Shown here in pieces: positions 14,968 to 26,720 of a DNA stretch of 64,000 nucleotides. The position numbers and the translations under genes were made by a program. The notes under the pieces are model-generated. The model was not told the origin of the DNA. It saw only the letters and a program-made list of their open reading frames with translations, and made no database searches. Source of the DNA: Cyathus striatus (lineage: Eukaryota; Basidiomycota; Agaricomycetes; Agaricales; Nidulariaceae); assembly GCA_025738555.1 (NCBI GenBank), contig JAOVFP010000001.1:6634001-6698000 (forward strand), written 5' to 3'. Positions within the stretch are counted from its first letter, which is position 1. Each line of letters opens with the position of its first letter.

Positions 14968-15648
14968 ATGGCTACTTCATCACCTATTAGTTTTGGCGTC
15001 CTATTTCTACCAGGGTTCCAGCTTCTGGATGCTGTTGGCCCCATGGACTATCTCAACAGTCATGGGAAGGAGGAGCTTACCGTAGTCAAATCACCCTTGG
15101 CTGAAAAAGCCCCGACCATTAATTGGCATTTCATTTCGTACACACCCGATCTCACACCAATTAGAGCAAGTTCTGGCCCGCCGCTAGTCCCTACCTGCAC
15201 CTACGCGGACTGTCCTTCATTGGAGTATCTTCTTGTCCCAGGACCAGACGCGTATAATCCCCTTCCCGAAGGATGCGCAGACTTCGTGAAGAAGATATTC
15301 CCAACGCTGAAATTAATCCTTACCGTGTGCACTGGATCCGTAATGATTGCGAAGACTGGACTCTTTGACGGACTTCATGTCTGCTCAAACAAATACATGC
15401 TAAGGCAGCTCGCAGAAAATGGGCTGCTACGAAAGGAGGTGAAGTGGATTGGTGATCGCAGGTGGATTAAAGACGGGAAAGTTTGGAGTGCGGCCGGAAT
15501 CACTGCTGGAATTGATCTCGCGGCTGAATTTGCCCGCATTCATTTTCACCCAGATGTTGTTGAACTCACTAAGCTACTTGCCGAGTACACCCCCAATGCT
15601 GACCAACCCGACGTTTTCAGTAAGATACTGGAAGGAGTGACACTGTGA
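14968..15648 (+). CDS. DJ-1/PfpI-family protein (class I glutamine amidotransferase-like)
   Basis: Intronless 226-aa cytosolic protein of the DJ-1/PfpI superfamily. The N-terminal strand is ISFGVLFLPGFQLLDAVGP. The nucleophile-elbow cysteine is C121 in LILTVCTGSVMIA. The later AAGITAGIDLAAE stretch is typical of the isonitrile hydratase/ThiJ branch. Its small-molecule substrate cannot be told from sequence; isonitrile-hydratase-like or glyoxalase-III-like activity are options. The start at 14968 (MATSSPISFG) is chosen because it opens the domain directly and lies downstream of a TATA box. A 3' fragment duplicate is found 0.7 kb upstream. Confidence 0.85.
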   Translation: MATSSPISFGVLFLPGFQLLDAVGPMDYLNSHGKEELTVVKSPLAEKAPTINWHFISYTPDLTPIRASSGPPLVPTCTYADCPSLEYLLVPGPDAYNPLPEGCADFVKKIFPTLKLILTVCTGSVMIAKTGLFDGLHVCSNKYMLRQLAENGLLRKEVKWIGDRRWIKDGKVWSAAGITAGIDLAAEFARIHFHPDVVELTKLLAEYTPNADQPDVFSKILEGVTL

Positions 15649-15917
15649 TACGAGAGGATTAATAGCAGCTTATAATTGGGTGGTCAAGTGTGAAGGGTGA
15701 ATTACTTATCTTGTAGTTTGTAAACAACGTGGATGGTTTGTGGCAAGTTTGTGGACGCCGGAACGGCGGAAAGTACTTAGACAAAATCTTACATAAGTGG
15801 TAAATATGAACAAGCAGTGAAGGCTCTAGTGTTGTTCGTGGCTCAGCTAACAGCCGCGTAGCCACCGTAGCTGAGCCGATTTTTAGCTAGCCGTAGCCAC
15901 GAGAATGGCCGGTGATG

Positions 15918-17101
15918 AGTCCCCTGTTAAATCTCGCTTGGATCTTCCCACGTTCACGAGACCTGGTTCGCAGAGCTGAATGCGCATTAGCCAGTGATTC
16001 AGGCGCCTACCGTGAGCCAGGCGTGGGAATCGCGCGTTTCCGCTACACAATATTCAGTGTCCTGGTCGTCGTTTCAACCATTGTTGGGGGATCTACACGA
16101 GCACATAGCAATAATGTAATACGTCAATTATAAAATAATAAAGCGCATGCATAATTATTGTATGCATTTAAATAAGTTGCATTGCAGTCACTGATTGACA
16201 CTGAAGCCGCCAAGTAGTAATTATACTATACCTTCACTAAGTATACCCCACAGCCCGTGCTTTATTACTGCCTAGTATCAATCTAGTAGGCTAATTCTTG
16301 TAATTATTTTAGCCCATACATACTTACAATATACCAACAATATACTTAAATGGCTTTGTAGCGAAATTAAATCACGTAAAATAATACTAGTTACTTACGG
16401 CCTGTGCGGGGAATTTGAGTATATACCAAATGATTGTACTATACATACTTACCTCTATCCGCAACCGCTATCCGACATTTCTTGTTTACTTATCACTCAC
16501 CATTTCTTCTCCAATAAGAAACACTGGCACTCGCGCCTTAAAATCATTTTTATCGTGTTTCTTTTTTATTTCTACATATCTCTAATATAGTTTCGTTGTA
16601 CCAATGTGATGTGATATATATGCAGTGTTCACGAGTGCCTAGTGACTTCAGATGGCTGCTCCCACCCACCAAATACGTGCAGTGTACTCATTTGGTTGTA
16701 GCATTGCTGTGCTCATCGTGATATTTGTCTTATATATCATGAATTTGTTACTAATTACATTTAAAGTATGATCGAATTATTTGTTTGCTTCAAGCTGTAA
16801 GCCTGTAACTGTACTATGCACGAGCATGTTTATCATTTTTAATAACTACAAGTTGACTACATGTTTACAAGAGCAAACCAAGAAGCAAAATAATATCTCT
16901 CCTACAGTGTACTATATTTAACTACTTACTATGCATGAATGCGGTCGTTTGGGATGTAATTGTAAAGCAAATGTTCAACTACATACTTAATGCTGGTTCA
17001 GCTGGTTAGCGCCATTCTGAGCTGGTGTGGCACCACCCTGTTTCGGAACAATCCGTTTCCGCATTTGGTGCAGATCCGTAAACGAGATTTAACAGGGGAC
17101 T
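15918..17101. mobile_element. non-autonomous TIR element, copy 1
   Basis: The perfect 19-bp terminal inverted repeat AGTCCCCTGTTAAATCTCG is at 15918-15936 and its complement ends at 17101. Internal blocks near both ends (GAATGCGC, GAGCCAGGYGTGGGAAT, GAGCTGGTGTGG, CGGAACAATCCG) are shared, in the same order, with 58156-59111. It is AT-rich with no coding capacity. I could not see a target-site duplication for this copy. Confidence 0.8.
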
Positions 17102-17612
17102 ACAAACTCGCCGCATAGGAATGGTGACAACAGTGGGCGCTGTGTTTCGACTTCATGAATTGCCGAGGTTAAATGATCGCCTTTCCATAACTGTGCAGTC
17201 TCGTGCGCACTCACTGGCAGTTACTACGCATATGCATCGACGTGACTTCTTCAATTCTTGATATCGATGCCTCATTTCCAACTGATGGACAGTCACCGCT
17301 GGAGTCTGGCACAGGACTCCCTACATCAGCAACTACTTAAGGCCCAAGGGCGCCAATCGTGGAGAGAGTATCCCTGACGAACCTAAACCTGCTCATCCTT
17401 TACCCACCTCCTTCAACACTTACGAAAATGTTGCTGGCTATTTGAAAGAGAAACATGAAAGAAGCATGGCAAAGCAAAGAACCATGCCGCGTCAGGCCTC
17501 ACTGGCCTTATCATTTTCATTCAGACAGTCCACCTCCTGAATGCCAATATATTTTCGTATGAGAAATAAGCATATGAAGAAAACGGAGGAATCAGGGTTC
17601 GGTAGTAAGTAA
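17102..17612. other. intergenic, nothing recognised
   Basis: No coding motif or repeat seen between the TIR element and the small open frame at 17613. Confidence 0.35.
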
Positions 17613-17909
17613 GTGGTCAATGATACTTATTGGATGATAGATAACCTGGTGACAGATACAAGTTGGATACAAGACTATAGCACAGGCAGGAATTTGTGTC
17701 TACGGTGGACTTCGGAATATGAAGCACAAGAAAGTATAGTTGTCACCCAAGCTGAATGCCCAATTACGCGCAGCATGAATCAGCCGTTCCGTTCGGAGGT
17801 TGAGTTGTTCAACATTCCGATACGTCCCATAGGCTTGGACTTGAAGTTGCTGAGATATACTGCACCGTACGGAGAAGCACGGGGATATCCTGTCGATCCT
17901 TACGAGTAA
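17613..17909 (+). CDS. hypothetical small ORF, doubtful
   Basis: A 98-codon open frame (MVNDTYWMIDNLVTDTSW...) whose composition is protein-like (Trp, Tyr, Cys and charged residues well mixed). I recognise no family. It may be an exon of a decayed gene, since sequence on both sides gives no continuation with convincing splice sites. Confidence 0.25.
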   Translation: MVNDTYWMIDNLVTDTSWIQDYSTGRNLCLRWTSEYEAQESIVVTQAECPITRSMNQPFRSEVELFNIPIRPIGLDLKLLRYTAPYGEARGYPVDPYE

Positions 17910-18181
17910 GCAGTGATCAATGATCAACGTTTCAACAATTGATTCTGCTACATATTCTCAAACCACATACTCTCTTCTTCATTTACCGACATACCGGGAA
18001 TTGTGTATTATGATACACGAGATTAGTAAGTCATTATCTTACTCGAAGTCGGAAATTATCAATATTCACACAGATTCTATTCACGAATACTAAGCATTGT
18101 CGATGTAGAGGTTATAGTATAAGTATTTAAAGAACTTGAAGGTAGATAGTTCGAACATCAACAACAATTTGCCTCACAAAC

Positions 18182-19664
18182 ATGCCAGCCATCTAACCAG
18201 GTTCCAAAGTTCTCGTCACCGGTGCCAATGGTTTCCTCGCCATCTGGGCAGTACAGAAACTCCTTGAACGTGGCTATTCCGTCCGCGGAACGGTTCGCTC
18301 AGCGAGTAAAGGAGCATACCTGACCGAGTACTTTAAAAGCTACTGGGATCGCTTCGAGCTTGCTATTGTACCAAATATGGTTGATGTGCGTGCTCTATCC
18401 GACTGAGTTTCCAAGGTGTGGAGGTCTGACTATTTTGTAGGAAGGAGCATTCGACAAAGCTTTGGTTGGTGTCTCAGGCGTCCTTCATGTAGCCAGCCCC
18501 TTGCCAAACGAGAAGTTGGAAGATCCAGACGGTAAGAACATTAATACCTTCCATCACACTTAAGGTTACTGACAATGAATAGATTATATCAAGCCTGCAG
18601 TAAACGGGGCCGTAGGTATCTTGAGGACTGCTCTTAAGTCGTACGTGGTTCCCATACTGCTCTCGCATTCCAAGCCGCTGATTTGAAATCCAGACCGGAT
18701 GTGAAGCGAATCGTTTACACTTCTACCATTGGGACGATTATGCGCCAAGTGACCGAACCGACTACACTTTCAGAGAAAGACTGGAACGAAGGATTCGTAA
18801 AAATCATAGAAGAGCAAGGTGCCAAAGCTCCGAATGTCCTGAAGTACATTACATCCAAAGTAATAGAGGAAAAAGGTTCATTTGAAATCTTTGAGTCGTT
18901 GAGTCAAGTGTAATATATTTCGCCCACAGCTGCCTGGGAATTTTACGAGAAACACAAGGCATCCGCTCCGTACGATCTTGTCGTTCTCAATGCTCCTTGG
19001 GTGCGTAGTTTAAACGTGTAAATGGATTTAATCCTCCCATTTACACTCTTATACTGTCTAGATCCTTGGCGTAAGTACTCAACGAAGTCACGAAATATCA
19101 ATCCCTAACCATTTTATAATAGCCTCCTATTCACGAACTCGGAAGTGAACCCTCCTCCCTCGGATTAGGCTCTCTCAGTATTTGGTACAACAACTGCATT
19201 GCGAACCCAGATATCCCAAGGGCAGATGAAACGCTCTCTGAAGCCATTCCCTGAGCGGATGTCCGTGACCTCGCGGATGCCCATGTTAACGCGTTAGAAA
19301 AGGTTAAGGCTTCCGGGGAGCGAATACTTGTGTCCGCAGGTATGTTTCCTTATTCACGCTACATAAAGAATTGATGTGGAATGGATATAAGAATGTCGTC
19401 GTGGCAACAATGGAGTAAGTATTTTGATACTTTAATTTGGCAGCGGGGTGTCTCAATGGCAATTTTACAGTCGACGCTCTTAATAAAGCGCAGCCTTTAA
19501 TATCGTTATCTCACCATCTTCCTATAGGCAAGCCTGGCATTGAGCCGATATACCGAGACTTGTATGATACGAGTAAGGAAGCTCGTATCCTTGGTACAAA
19601 GTTTAGGGAGGTAGCAGAAACTGCAAGTGATATGTTGGAGTTCATATCTAAGAAAGATTGGTAG
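18182..19664 (+). pseudogene. extended SDR (dihydroflavonol reductase/GRE2-like), copy A, inactivated
   Basis: NAD(P)-dependent extended short-chain dehydrogenase/reductase family. Homologous to the genes at 55762 and 61372 through all exons: KVLVTGANGFLA (Rossmann), VKRIVYTST, YITSK (YxxxK), then PPIHELGS and the C-terminal FISKKDW. Inactivating lesions are TAA at codon 5 (18194-18196; CAA in both paralogues), TGA at 19252-19254 (TGG in both paralogues, in ADVRDLADAH) and an apparent 1-nt frame problem in the short exon near 19392. The 9-nt microexon is preserved at 19062-19070. C-to-T and G-to-A changes account for both stops. Confidence 0.85.
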
Positions 19665-19933
19665 GGGAGGGAGGGGATCGCCTGGAATAAACATATCTAC
19701 ATCGTGTATGAACTAGTGAACAATGAAAAAATCGCTTTTCTATAGTATATACAGGCAGTCCAAGAAATATTAACTACTAGTGGTTACTCATATCAGCATG
19801 AAAAAGACGAGAAAGGTAAAGAAATGTTTCTTTATGTAACACTTGTGTAACACACGATCTTTTAGCTTACGCATCTTTCTCATCCTCGTCTGAGGTAAAC
19901 CCATTATCACTATTGATATCATTGTCATTCAAA

Positions 19934-20650
19934 TTAAATCTGCGGTTGTTGAACTCCATACCTCATTTCCTCTACTACAGCTTGTAGAGGAGTCCAAGGT
20001 CCATCCAACATGGAGTAGATGTAGCCATTTTTCTTTGCTATGATCGTAACTGTATCATTTAAATTTCTCAATCCTTTCACTTGATGTATTGTAAATATAT
20101 CATTTATCGGCGTGAGTGTTACCAACCCATTAAGCGCTGACAATTCATGGAATCGCATAAAGATCTCCGGGTCGTTGAGGATATATACGCGACCGTTGAC
20201 CTTCGACTCCGAATCCTGCTGAGAACCATTCTCACTTCCTTCGTTGGGGGTATTCGCGTGGCATCGTGCAAGGAAAGAACTGCCGACAACTTTATATCCT
20301 TTCAAAAAGCCAGGGTAAGAAGTAACCGACGAACACCAAAAATCATGGTCCGTTCCATAGACGAATAATACAATCGGAAGGAGGGAGGTCAAAGACTTCC
20401 ATTCTGTGGCTGAATTGTTTGGACTGGTCTGAACAAGAACACTCCGCTCGTGCAGATACGTGAGAGCCGATTGTATCAACTTGATACGCGCCAATTCGGA
20501 CTTTTCCCGTACTTCCGCGTCCTGGTCAACCACAAGCTGTGCAAGGCGTCCTGCCGCAAATTGTGTCGTTAACGAAGTGTAGCGATCAGACATGTCCTCT
20601 AGTATGTCCATGTCCTCCTCCTGGCCGATTGTTAGGCTGTGTTGGCGCAG
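19934..20650 (-). CDS. hypothetical protein
   Basis: A long minus-strand open frame (225 codons from the internal Met at 20611, continuing upstream to a possible splice acceptor near 20650). The protein is globular-looking, with an N-terminal helical part (DMSDRYTSLTTQFAAGRLAQ) and a C-terminal part ending in GPWTPLQAVVEEMRYG. I recognise no domain. The 5' exons were not located, so the start is uncertain. It lies convergent with the SDR copy A. Confidence 0.5.
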   Translation of the reverse strand: MRQHSLTIGQEEDMDILEDMSDRYTSLTTQFAAGRLAQLVVDQDAEVREKSELARIKLIQSALTYLHERSVLVQTSPNNSATEWKSLTSLLPIVLFVYGTDHDFWCSSVTSYPGFLKGYKVVGSSFLARCHANTPNEGSENGSQQDSESKVNGRVYILNDPEIFMRFHELSALNGLVTLTPINDIFTIHQVKGLRNLNDTVTIIAKKNGYIYSMLDGPWTPLQAVVEEMRYGVQQPQI

Positions 20651-20651
20651 C

Positions 20652-21331
20652 TTCCTAATAATGAGTGTAGTAAGTTATGATGACGGTTTAGGATATTGCG
20701 ACGGTTTATATAATTTTGTACTGAATTGCACCACCGAAAATAACGAGTCATTCTAACTGTTGAATATGGTTAATTCAAATATCGAATAAAATGTCCAGAC
20801 AATACAGAAGCATATAATTTTGGGACAATTTATATGAATAGAGAGAAGGGACACACACCTTCCTCGGATACCTGCCTCTTGCTCTCTACCTTCACCACAT
20901 AGCCTCTGACAGGGAGCGACGTTGCTCGTCGGTATGTGGTGGTACGCCGGTAAAGGCTATTCATCTAGACACGGGCTGTGTGGGTTATTGAGGTGGGGTG
21001 TGCAACTTCGGACTCTATAAATGCTTTCACGGTGCATACAGACTGTACTATGAAGTCGATGAAACGTCGCGAACGAGAAAACATTTAACAAACACAGTAT
21101 GATTTGGGTCTGAATCTATGCCAAAGAAACTACACGCAGTGACTCGCGAGGGAAAACGTCCAGTCCGGGAACATCAACAGCTGATTGTACTAATGGATTA
21201 TTGGGTATACCTTCAAGAATGCTTGTCTTATCTATCGAGCGAAAGGACGGCCGGGGGCGCGATTACAAAATAATGAGATCCCATTGTACATAACCAAAGT
21301 GAAGTATACATAACCATGTAAAATACTACAC
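20652..21331. other. intergenic, nothing recognised
   Basis: About 680 bp between two minus-strand genes. No supported feature. Confidence 0.4.
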
Positions 21332-24209
21332 CTATATACTATCTTTGCCCTCCCCCAGATCCGCTTTCAAGGTCGACTTCTCGCTCTTAACCTCTCCCGA
21401 CTCCACCTTCACATCCCCCTCTTTCTTCCCCGCATCCCCATACCCAACTAACTCAGGATCAAAAAATACCCTTCTTAACCATCTCCTCCGCCTCGTCACA
21501 CTCCCTCCAGTGGACGTATATGGCGCAGGCCGTGGGCCGAGCCATGCATCATTTGTATATACCCATCCTTCTGCGCAATAAAGCATAAGAAATCGGAAGA
21601 GAAAAGTAAAGAAATAAGAAATATGCGAACCATCATCACCCCCGCATTCAACCCACGCAGCATCCAAATCCTTCCTCCAATCTTCGGTATCGACGAATGA
21701 CCAGCCAGGGGCAAGCGAAAAAGTGAGGTTGCTACTATTATCGTGGTTAGTAACATGTTATTTGAGTCATAAGAGTTAAGAGGAGAGCAGGAAGGGGAGA
21801 TTAGAGGGTGAAGAAAGAACGTAGAAGATGGCATGTCCCTAATGGGAAGAACCAGCACCTGCACGAAGGCGGCTAGTGCTGGTGGGGGTGTCTGAGAGCA
21901 GTATCTGAAGTCGAGCTGTAACCTCTCGACCTCTGAAAGAACGAATGCTGACACAAATGTCCAGGCAGCATGGATCAAAAACCTGATACGAGTGACTAGC
22001 CCAACGGGACCAGCGAGCACTCAGCCGCCAGCCACGTATAAAAAGTAAGAACAGGCGTAACTATCCCGCTCCCGGGACAGAAGGCCAACGATAACGCAAT
22101 CGTCCTCCCACATCACAGAGATACCCACCCAGCTACGCGCAGCTTCCCATCCGCCCACAGACACAGAAAGCAAATCGCAACCCTCCCTCTCCCCCCCTCC
22201 AAAGACACAAACAAAAGCTCAAAATCAAAAGAATACGAACCTAACCTCGCCAACATCCCCAACCCCAACCTCAGCCTCAACGCCCCCCACACCGAGCCCA
22301 CTCCACCCATCTCGCCCTCGTGTCCATGGACCGCGTTCGCCTGGTTTGAGGTTCGTTTTTGTCCACGTTCCTAGGTCGACTGTTGTTGGAGGACGTTAGC
22401 ATAGGCCGGAAAGAAGTTAGGAAGTAAGGAGGAAGATCGACGGGATGAAGGGAAGAGTAAAAGACGGGCAACGCATACAGAGCGGGGAGCGAAGAGGGGG
22501 CAACGAAGTGTGGGGGGGCGCGGGGTAGAAGGCGCGGGGTAGGTGTGGGTATGGGGAGGCAAAGGAGGGTGACATGGCGAGGGGTGTGGAATGGGGTGCG
22601 GGAAAACGGGCAGGGGAAAGAGGAACGACAACATCATCGTGTGCAAAGGAGGCGGTAGGGGATGGCAGGAGGAGGTATCGAAAAAGACTCATAGTGAAAC
22701 AACGTAGCAGAACAAAACTAGATGTCGTAGACAAACAACAAAACAAAGGTAGAACACTCACCAGTAAGTCGTTCATTCTCCCAAAGCTCAACAACCCTCA
22801 TCTCAGAATTCCAACACTGATCACTCAGTTTCTCATTATCCATCCACCGGCGCAGGGCCATCTTGACATGCTTGGCCGACAGAACCTTCTCGTCTACTTT
22901 CTTCTTCTCCCCTTGCCGTCCCTGCTGCGGTGGTGGAAGGGAGACTAACCAAGGCGCATAGCGCCGCATCCACTCCAAGGTCTTCTCTACAAACTCTATC
23001 GTGGAATTCGCAGCATGCACGACTTTTGGTCGTACATGTGACGCGATAGAACACAAATGCGGGATAAGAGCCTGGACCCACGGGTGCGTGGCTACGAACG
23101 GCGCCCATCCCACAAGTAGCGCTACTGTCCGTATCGGAAACGCAGGTAACGAGACGACAAAGGCGAGTGGGGGCAGAGTGAGCAGGAGGAGTAGGAGAAT
23201 GTGTGGGGTGTACAGTCCGCCTTGTTGCTGTGCCGCTGGCGCTGGTGACGCGGACGATGAAGGAGGGAGAGGAGGGGTAAATGCACCTAAGGGGCCGAGG
23301 TTGAGGTGGGCCAGGTAGGGCGTTATTAAGGCGTGCATGTCTGCGCTGAAAGTGAAGTCAGTGAGAGGGGAAGGAAAGGGAAGGAGGGCGCGTACTATAG
23401 GCCCATGAGATTCTGGATTGCTTGGATGTTGGCTTGCCAGTCTTCTGTTGTTGAAGCTACTGGAGGGGGTGGTGGTGGTACTGTGTAGGCTGAGCCTGAA
23501 GGCGAGAGAGGGGTTGAAGGGGGTGGGTATCGATATGTGCTTAGGATTATGCCGGTTAGGATGAGGTGTGGTAGGAGGAGGATCATCCTTGGGAAATAGC
23601 CTACACCACGCGTCAATAAGCAAACCGTAGAGCAAGAGAACAGAAACACGGACACAAAAATGCATAACCAGCCATCCAAACCCCAGTAATCCTCCACCCC
23701 CTCCTCCAAAACAACACCTCTTCAACACGATCCTGTAACCAAAATACCGGCCCAACTTTCGCCACGAAGCGCTTAAAGTTGCTCGTCATAATCGGTAGAC
23801 TGAGCGAGTCCCTGTTGCTCAACAGGACCAACTTCCCTCCTACACCATTACCGTTTTTCTTCCCTGGTGAACTAGCAGGCGAGAGCACCCCAGACGGCAA
23901 CGACGACGAGAGTAGAAGTTGTGGGAGAAAGGACAGTGTAGGGCTGGTTAAGCTCGATGGTATCGCCGCACTTCCTGGATACGAGGGTGACGAAGAGAGA
24001 GAGAGGGCTGCGCCTGCTGATGTTGTTCTTCTGCGTATGGGAGGAGGGGTGGATGGAGGTGAGGGGTTGGGTAACTTGGTGCTTATTTTGGGGAGGGGGC
24101 GGATATCCGTTGGTGAGCTGGTTTTACTTGAGGAAAATGAGGAGGATGGGGGAGGTAAGAGGAGGCGAGTTGCGCCGGGTGGTACTTCGATGTAGTCCAG
24201 TGTTGCCAT
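21332..24209 (-). CDS. Pex30-family peroxin (Pex24p/dysferlin-domain peroxisomal membrane protein)
   Basis: Integral membrane peroxin of the Pex28-32 group, which acts at ER-peroxisome contacts in peroxisome number and size control. Six exons on the minus strand: 24209-23654, 23600-23396, 23345-22762, 22370-22241, 21734-21631, 21570-21332, giving 605 aa. A Ser/Pro-rich N-terminus precedes the first membrane block (GVWMAGYAFLC joined to YFPRMILLLPHLILTGIIL). A second hydrophobic block is HILLLLLLTLPPLAFVVSLP. The dysferlin-type motifs are VVELWENERL, NLKPGERGPWTRGRDGWSG, EVSSNLTFSLAPGWSF and EGWVYTNDAWLGPR. Frames close exactly across all five introns, two of them unusually long here (391 and 506 bp). 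The coding exons are far more GC-rich than the flanks. Relics of its first exon occur at 40555 and 60630. Confidence 0.88.
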
Positions 24210-25690
24210 TGTCGCTGGCTGGGACCTGAGCGAGGAGAAAGACGTTTGCTTGATCTGGATGTGATTGTGGTCAGCTTTTCCTGTCTTGCTAATAGACCTT
24301 GAGTATACACACTAGTATCGTTCCAGAATATATATGGATATAAAATAGAGCACAAAGTTAAGCTGAGGTTGGGTTGAGTCTCAAGGGCGTCGTGGACGAC
24401 GAGGACAGCATCCGAGTAGAACGCGTCGAGCGGTTTCGCTGGATATGCTTATGTAATGAGTCCCGTGACTCTCAGTAAACACGAAAATTCATGCAATATC
24501 ATGTTTATTAAAGTTCAAGTTGTTAACTTGCACAAGACCCATGTCCTCTGGTAGCAAGACTCAGAAGTCCAAGGATTTGGTCAGATGGGCTCCACAGTCA
24601 GGGTTGTGAGCACTGCAAGGCACCACAACCTTCACTGCTGGAGAGGACTGGAGAGGAGCACTCACCAGTGCCATCCCTCATCACTCACCCACAGCTGGAT
24701 CCAGTGTCTTTGAGTCCAGTGGATGAGTGCCCTCAGGTGCCACCCCTACTGCTATTGGAACACCAATTTTTGGCAGTTCCTCTGCCAAAACATCTGTCTT
24801 TGGAAAAGACAACACCAACTTATCAAGCTCAGTTGCTTTTACTCCAGTGCCTGGCTTCTCTGCCTTCCCACCAGTCTCTTCATTCACAAACACTTCCCCA
24901 GCATTTCACAGAGACAAAGATAAGCATCAGCAAATTCTCCATTGACTAAATTAGTTAAGTTTGTAATCTATCTTGTGTGCACACACCATGTTTCTCTTGG
25001 TCTCTTTCTTGCAAGCACACTGTGTTACTCTCATTCTGCTTGTACTCTCTTGTGTGCATGCTCTCACACTCTTTCCCTTGCCACCTCTCTTGTGTGTGTG
25101 CTCTCCTGCTCCCTGTTTTTGTCATGCTCTCCCTTGTGCTCACTCTTGTGCTCTTCCTTGCTCTTATGATCTCTCTCACTCTCTCCCCTGCTTTCACTCT
25201 CTCACTCTCCTATAGTCTGTTGCTTACCATTACTCTCTTGCTTTTGTCCATTACTTCCCTCTGCTGCTTCCACAGCCTATCACTTTCCTGAAGAAGTGTG
25301 TAAAAATTGTCTTTGTGTAATAGACCACAGCAAATGTTAGTAGTTCCTTTATTACCTTGTTGTCACTCCAATTATACATACACAATCATTGCTACCTATA
25401 TTATAGTCATTATATTGTATTTAGATTAATATAAAATATTGAATCATTCACACAACCTATTTCTATTTATGTGCAACTTAAATGGTTAAAGCCTAACTAA
25501 TAGTTGTCTAATGATGTAATATAAGTGAGTCAACATGATTAAATTACACTAATTCATAATTTAAATTACCTAAATTCAAGCTAATGACTCCTTACCTTGA
25601 CCTTTTTAGTCAGAATAAGTACAGGACCTCAGCTTATTTACCTAAGATGCCTTATGGTCCTTTTTTTTTTTGACTAAGTTTACCTTAAAC
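24210..25690. other. intergenic and CT-rich low-complexity tract
   Basis: 24960-25290 is a strongly strand-biased CT/TG-rich tract (runs of CTCTC, CACAC and TCTTG). The long open frames across it are a composition effect. At 24690-24945 one frame reads GTPIFGSSSAKTSVFG, faintly FG-nucleoporin-like, but no start, splice sites or continuation could be supported. Confidence 0.4.
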
Positions 25691-26720
25691 CAAGCTTTTT
25701 CAACCTTAATTCTCTAAATTTGTAATGTGAGTATTTGCTGATGAGGCTCCTGCTTCTTCAGCAACTCAAACTCAACCTTCAAGAGCATCTCAACATCCAA
25801 TCCATTCACTCCACCCCCCAGGCTCTGGCTATGTATTCAAATCTGACTTATCTGACAAACTCAACAAGCTTGTTGAATGTGTTCACAATGGAAAGCTCTC
25901 CAAGCCTTATGCTTTGACAGCACTTGGGAAACTCCTCCCAGCCTTTGAACCAGGAGACAGCTCACCAGCTGACCAAGCTTTCACTGCCTACCTGGCTGAG
26001 ATCACCAACCATGAAGAGTGACAATCCTCAGCCACAGATATTGGAGTGTCCTTCCTTAATGAATCATTTGGGAAGCCCCCACCTTGACCTCAACCAATCT
26101 CTCCCCAACACTCCTCACAACCAGCTGCCATCTTCCATGACAGAGACTCTGATGATGAAGGAGAATCATGAGTCACCAAGAAAAAACATGTTTCTGAAGA
26201 AGACTTCCCATAGTTCAATGAGTATCTTGAGGAGATGAGCAAACTGCACCCTGATGTCATTGAGACACAACAACTCTTTAACAAGTAAACAAAGAAGACA
26301 ATCAGACTTCTGGACAAAAAAGGCAGATAAAGGCAAGTACAGAGACAATTCTATTTCAGAAATATTGTTTAACTTATTGCTATAGATTTTAAAACAAAAA
26401 GAGAGGCATGAAAATGCTGACATCATTCCTGAGCATCTCGCAAAGGCTGCATGCACAACACAATGGAGAAATGTAAATGGGAAGATGAAGAAAGCTTGTG
26501 CCATACAAATGCAACTGTTGATTGCATCCTTTTTCCAGGTACTAAATTGCCATAAATTGACTAACCAACATGTTACTTTACTTTCATTTTCTAGGCTAAA
26601 CCATTGAAATTCAAGATTTCTAAAAGTCTCAATGCACACCAGGAGGAAGAACTGACTGATTCAGATATTATGGAAATTGATCCACCCAGTGGATCTAATG
26701 TAGACAACACTGGTATGTAT
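25690..26720 (+). pseudogene. decayed coding remnant in transposon region
   Basis: Protein-like segments recur in shifting frames with several stops: a Lys/Leu-rich segment around 25850-25910, YLEEMSKLHPDVIE at about 26220, and HENADIIPEHLAKAACTTQW at about 26408-26470, the last flanked by plausible introns. I do not recognise the protein. Its position directly upstream of the Tc1-like transposase relic suggests it belongs to the same mobile element, perhaps an accessory gene. Confidence 0.4.

Noticed and set aside
21496..22020. 174-codon minus-strand ORF
   Set aside because: It spans an intron and exon of the peroxin gene in a different frame and has no independent support.
22718..23755. 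Single 345-codon minus-strand ORF as a complete gene
   Set aside because: It reads through two introns of the Pex30-like gene. Exons on both sides join in frame at GT-AG borders and give the family motifs, so the ORF start is not a real N-terminus.
24690..24945. FG-nucleoporin fragment
   Set aside because: Only two FG dipeptides in a short frame, with no start, splice sites or continuation.
24960..25300. Overlapping long ORFs with hydrophobic, Leu/Ser/Cys-rich translations
   Set aside because: They lie in a CT/TG-rich low-complexity tract and are open on both strands for compositional reasons, with no start context or homologous motif.
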